A stretch of DNA of 41,488 nucleotides from DASYVD01 sp036000545 (GTDB lineage: Bacteria > Actinomycetota > UBA4738 > CALAEC01), in the NCBI GenBank assembly GCA_036000545.1, contig DASYVD010000144.1, forward strand, positions 1 to 41,488, given 5' to 3'. Of the stretch, positions 38,592-41,488 are shown piece by piece. Positions within the stretch are counted from its first letter, which is position 1. Every line of letters starts with the position of its first letter. Both the position numbers and the translations under genes were made by a program. The notes beneath the pieces were generated by a model. The model saw only the letters and a list, made by a program, of their open reading frames with translations, was not told where the DNA came from and searched no databases.

Positions 38592-40688
38592 CTAGGAGCG
38601 GCGGGGGACTTCCTCCGTAGGCTTGTCGGGCGCGGGGAGCTTCTGCGTGGGCCGGTCTTCGTGGGTCGAGGTCGGGCGGGCGGTCTCCTCTTCGGGCGCG
38701 GTCCGCCGCGGTGGCTTCTTCTCCTTACCGGCTTTCTCGTCGGCCCGGGCTCCGCGGCGAAGCTCCTCAGCCACGACCTCCGGGTCGGGGACGGGCTCTC
38801 CGGCCTTCACGTATCGGTCGAGGTCCTTCCCCTCCAGGACCTCCTGGACCATGAGCAGACGGGCCAGGCGATCGAGGAGCTTTCTCTGGCTCTCCAGGAT
38901 GTCCTGGGCGCGCTGGTGCGCCTCGCCGACGATCCTGCTGACCTCCTCGTCCACCATCTTCGCGGTCTCATCGGAGAACTCAGGGCGCTCCCCCGGGAAC
39001 AGCATCCTGCCCTCCGGGCTCCGAAACCCGTCGCGCCCGAACGAGAGCGGGCCGAGCTTCGGGCTCATCCCGTACTCGGTCACCATGGCCCGGGCGATCT
39101 CGGTGGCTCTCTGGAGGTCGTCCTGCGCTCCAGTAGAGATCTGCCGGAACACGAGCTCCTCGGCGGTGCGTCCCCCCAGCAACACCGCCAGTCGGTCATT
39201 GAGCTGCGGTTGGGTGACGATGTAACGGTCCTCGAGCGGGCGCTGGATCGTCATCCCCAGGGCCGCGGCACCGCGGGGGATGATGCTCACCCGGTGGACC
39301 GGGTCCGAGGTCGGCACGGACAGGGCCACCAGCGCATGGCCCATCTCGTGGAACGCCACGATCTCGCGCTCCTTCTCGCTGATGACCCGGCTCTTCCGTT
39401 CGAGCCCGGCGACGACCCGGTCGATGGCTTCGTCGAACTCGGCCATGGTCACGGCGTCCTTCTCTCGCCGAGCCGCGAGCAGCGCCGCCTCGTTCACCAC
39501 GTTGGCCAGATCGGCGCCGGTGAACCCGGGAGTCCGCGCCGCGATGACCTGAAGCTCCACATCGTCGGACACCTTCACCCCGCGGGCGTGCACCCTGAGG
39601 ATGGCCTCCCGGCCCTTGAGGTCGGGCCGGTCCACCACGACCTGGCGATCGAACCGCCCCGGACGCAGCAGCGCCGGGTCGAGGACGTCGGGCCGGTTGG
39701 TGGCGGCCATGATGATGACACCCTTCGACGTGTCGAACCCGTCCATCTCCACGAGGAGCTGATTGAGGGTCTGTTCCCGCTCATCGTGCGAGCCCATCCC
39801 GGCACCAAGTGCCCCGGCCCGGGTCTTTCCGATCGTGTCTAGCTCGTCCAGGAACACCAGGCACGGAGCCTTCTCCTTGGCCTGCTGGAACAGCTCGCGC
39901 ACGCGAGCCGCGCCGAGACCCACGAACATCTCCACGAACTCCGAGCCGGACATGTAGAAGAAGGGCACCCTGGCCTCTCCCGCCACCGCCCGGGCGAGCA
40001 GGGTCTTCCCACACCCGGGAGGGCCCAGGAGCAGCACGCCCTTGGGGATCCGCCCTCCCAGGCGCTGGTACTTCTTGGGGTTCATCAGGAACTCCACGAT
40101 CTCGCCGAGCTCCTCCACGGCTTCATCGACGCCGGCCACATCGGCGAAGGTCGTCTTGAGGTCCTTGCGGTCGTAGATCTTTACGCCACGCCGGCCGAGG
40201 TTCAGGGCGCCGGCGGCCCCTCCTCCGGCCATCCTGCGGAACACGAAGCTCCAGATGAGCACCAGGATGAGGATGGGGAGGATCCACGACAGCAGGAAGC
40301 TCGTGATCGCGCTGGGCTGCTCCCCGGTGTACTGGACGTTGTTCTGCTCGAGGAGAGGGATGAGCTCGTCGTCCTGGAGGTCCGGCGGCCGGGTGGCCCG
40401 GAACTCCACGCGGTTACCTTCGCCCTGCGCGAGGGTGCCACTGATCTGGGTCTCGGAGATGCGGACCACCCCGACGATGCGGTCTTGCTCGACCGCTTGC
40501 TTGAACTCGTCGTACCGGAGCTCCGTCGGTGCTGTCGCGAAGAGTGACTGGACGAAGTACAGGAGCAGGAGACCGATGAGGATGTACCCGATGGAGAATC
40601 TCCATCGTGACCGGGGGTCGCGGCTGCCGCCCCCCAGGTCGAAACCCTGCCAGCGCCCTCGTCTGTCGTCGTTCGCCATCGGACCCAT
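38592..40688 (-). CDS. ftsH: ATP-dependent zinc metalloprotease FtsH
   Basis: About 698 residues. Two membrane helices (about 33-50 and 128-150) flank a small external domain. The AAA+ module has Walker A GPPGCGKT (about 222-229), the pore loop SGSEFVEMFVG, Walker B LVFLDELD (about 278-284) and the second region of homology TNRPDVLDPALLRPGRFD. The protease has HEMGH (about 447-451). All are intact. The last 60 residues are a charged, Pro/Glu/Lys-rich tail that is probably disordered. Three starts are in frame: GTG 40703, ATG 40688 and ATG 40679; 40688 is taken because GGGA lies before it, and MANDD at 40679 is an equal alternative. FtsH degrades misassembled membrane and some soluble proteins. 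Confidence 0.95.
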   Translation of the reverse strand: MGPMANDDRRGRWQGFDLGGGSRDPRSRWRFSIGYILIGLLLLYFVQSLFATAPTELRYDEFKQAVEQDRIVGVVRISETQISGTLAQGEGNRVEFRATRPPDLQDDELIPLLEQNNVQYTGEQPSAITSFLLSWILPILILVLIWSFVFRRMAGGGAAGALNLGRRGVKIYDRKDLKTTFADVAGVDEAVEELGEIVEFLMNPKKYQRLGGRIPKGVLLLGPPGCGKTLLARAVAGEARVPFFYMSGSEFVEMFVGLGAARVRELFQQAKEKAPCLVFLDELDTIGKTRAGALGAGMGSHDEREQTLNQLLVEMDGFDTSKGVIIMAATNRPDVLDPALLRPGRFDRQVVVDRPDLKGREAILRVHARGVKVSDDVELQVIAARTPGFTGADLANVVNEAALLAARREKDAVTMAEFDEAIDRVVAGLERKSRVISEKEREIVAFHEMGHALVALSVPTSDPVHRVSIIPRGAAALGMTIQRPLEDRYIVTQPQLNDRLAVLLGGRTAEELVFRQISTGAQDDLQRATEIARAMVTEYGMSPKLGPLSFGRDGFRSPEGRMLFPGERPEFSDETAKMVDEEVSRIVGEAHQRAQDILESQRKLLDRLARLLMVQEVLEGKDLDRYVKAGEPVPDPEVVAEELRRGARADEKAGKEKKPPRRTAPEEETARPTSTHEDRPTQKLPAPDKPTEEVPRRS

Positions 40689-40734
40689 GTTCCCACATCC
40701 CACCGACTCCGACGGACGGTCGCCCCAGGCCCGG

Positions 40735-40740
40735 TATGCT
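40735..40740 (+). promoter_or_regulatory. -10-like element before the SigR-like gene
   Basis: TATGCT, 31 bases upstream of GTG 40772, inside the divergent region shared with FtsH. No convincing -35 was found. The ATG within it (40736) is in frame but should not be the start for that reason. Confidence 0.35.
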
Positions 40741-40771
40741 GGAGCCGAATCACGTATCGGGTGGAGGCGCG

Positions 40772-41419
40772 GTGAGTGACGCGGCGCGGGGGGCTCGGGG
40801 GGGTAGCTCGCCCGGAGTGGGCAAGCGACAGGGCGCGGGAGCGAGCGAACCTCCCGCCACCAGACAGGAGCTCGACGAGCGGTTCGACCGAGAGGCCCTT
40901 CCGCTCATGCGGGACCTGTTCGCGGCGGCCCTCCGGCTGACTCGCAACCGCGCCGATGCTGAGGATCTGCTCCAGGAGACATATCTCCGGGCGTACCGGG
41001 GGTTCGCCGGGTTCCGCCCGGGGACCAACCTCCGGGCGTGGCTCTACCGGATCCTCACCAACACCTTCATCAACAGCTACCGGAAGCGGCAGCGGGAGCC
41101 ACAGGTGGTGCCGGAGGACAGTGTGGAGGAGTGGTACCTCTACGACCGGCTGGCCAGGGAGGGAGCGGGGGCTTCCGCTGAGACCGAAGTCTTGGAGGCC
41201 CTTCCCGACGCGGACGTCCAGGCGGCTCTGGAGTCGTTGCCGGAGCAGTTCCGGATGGCCGTCCTGCTGGCGGACGTCGAGGGGTTCTCCTATCGGGAGA
41301 TCGCCGACATGCTGGGGATCCCCATCGGGACCGTCATGTCCAGGTTGCACCGGGGAAGAAAGGCCCTGGAGCGGCGGTTATGGGAAGTGGTGCGGGAACG
41401 TGGCTTGGTCAGAGATTGA
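40772..41419 (+). CDS. SigR/SigH-like ECF sigma factor
   Basis: A 215-residue sigma factor. After a flexible Gly/Ser/Ala-rich N-terminus (1-30) it has region 2 (LPLMRDLFAAALRLTRNRADAEDLLQETYLRAYRGFAGFRPGTNLRAWLYRILTN) and region 4 (LESLPEQFRMAVLLADVEGFSYREIADMLGIPIGTVMSRLHRGRKAL). The block FxPGTNxRAWLYRILTNTFIN and the ending RGLVRD are characteristic of the actinobacterial SigR/SigH thiol-stress group. GTG 40772 has GGAGG five bases upstream. The next gene, overlapping by 20 bases, begins like an RsrA anti-sigma factor, which supports the call. Confidence 0.9.
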   Translation: MSDAARGARGGSSPGVGKRQGAGASEPPATRQELDERFDREALPLMRDLFAAALRLTRNRADAEDLLQETYLRAYRGFAGFRPGTNLRAWLYRILTNTFINSYRKRQREPQVVPEDSVEEWYLYDRLAREGAGASAETEVLEALPDADVQAALESLPEQFRMAVLLADVEGFSYREIADMLGIPIGTVMSRLHRGRKALERRLWEVVRERGLVRD

Positions 41420-41488
41420 TTGCAGCGAGGTCCTGAACCTCCTCGAGCGGTACCTCGACCACGAGGTGCCGGAGGAGGCTCGCGCCCC
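41400..41488 (+). CDS. Zinc-binding anti-sigma factor (RsrA-like), N-terminal fragment cut by window edge
   Basis: Reading from GTG 41400 gives MAWSEIDCSEVLNLLERYLDHEVPEEARA, then the window ends. DCSEVLxxLxxYLDxE is the typical start of zinc-binding anti-sigma factors (ZAS/RsrA), where this first Cys is a metal or redox ligand. The HxxxCxxC motif would be further downstream. The 20-base overlap with the sigma gene implies coupled translation. Confidence 0.7.
   Translation, partial: MAWSEIDCSEVLNLLERYLDHEVPEEARA

Noticed and set aside
38661..39842. A 393-codon plus-strand frame opposite ftsH
   Set aside because: It is a shadow of the highly conserved FtsH sequence, with no ribosome site or motif.

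Overview
The window is a GC-rich, gene-dense chromosomal segment, most likely from a free-living, probably aerobic Actinomycetota lineage. The evidence is the very high GC at third codon positions, two F420-type luciferase-like oxidoreductases, DUF2630 and sucraseferredoxin-like proteins, a SigR/RsrA-like sigma and anti-sigma pair, a stand-alone LigD-type polymerase, many GTG/TTG starts and several leaderless-looking promoters. I see no rRNA, tRNA, CRISPR array, transposase, integrase or phage gene, so it reads as ordinary chromosome rich in regulatory and envelope genes. No genus can be named from the sequence alone.

Layout. 1-2.3 kb: truncated TetR regulator divergent from a short-chain dehydrogenase, then a stand-alone Lrp/AsnC ligand domain and an OsmC protein. 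2.3-6.7 kb (minus): a secreted subtilase with a Trp/Gly repeat tail, followed by a membrane GAF-GGDEF-EAL protein. 7.0-7.8 kb: a histidine-rich small protein and an exported cupredoxin. 7.9-10.4 kb: a hypothetical protein and a MarR regulator divergent from a LysE exporter, with twin palindromic operators between them, then an F420-type oxidoreductase. 10.4-14.3 kb (minus): a winged-helix protein, then a compact cluster of an Asp-rich small peptide, a JmjC oxygenase, a sucraseferredoxin-like protein and a cupin. This is the most novel-looking part of the window. 14.4-20.2 kb: a Rieske oxygenase, then an OmpR/HK pair and a PepSY plus two-lipoprotein operon, both preceded by the same 11-bp-spaced direct repeats. 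20.3-21.6 kb: LigD-type polymerase. 21.7-26.2 kb: two ECF sigma systems around a beta-propeller lipoprotein. 26.3-27.8 kb: membrane HD-GYP protein. 28.1-31.8 kb: DUF2630, a potassium-channel-like protein, and a second OmpR/HK pair with a small membrane protein. 31.9-35.8 kb: HAD hydrolase, ABC exporter, aldo/keto reductase, DUF4342 and UBP zinc finger. 35.9-38.6 kb: second F420-type oxidoreductase, alpha/beta hydrolase, and a glycosyltransferase-like protein with a cysteinyl-tRNA-synthetase-like N-terminus. 38.6-41.5 kb: FtsH, divergent from a SigR-like sigma factor and the start of its anti-sigma factor.

How the genes work together. Sensing and regulation dominate: two OmpR/HK pairs, three ECF-type sigma factors each followed by a known or likely anti-sigma factor, TetR and MarR regulators with visible operator candidates, and two cyclic-di-GMP enzymes (GGDEF-EAL and HD-GYP). 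Most paired genes overlap by a few bases, which suggests translational coupling. Operator and promoter calls were made by eye and have not been tested. Family names come from motif recognition, not from database searches.
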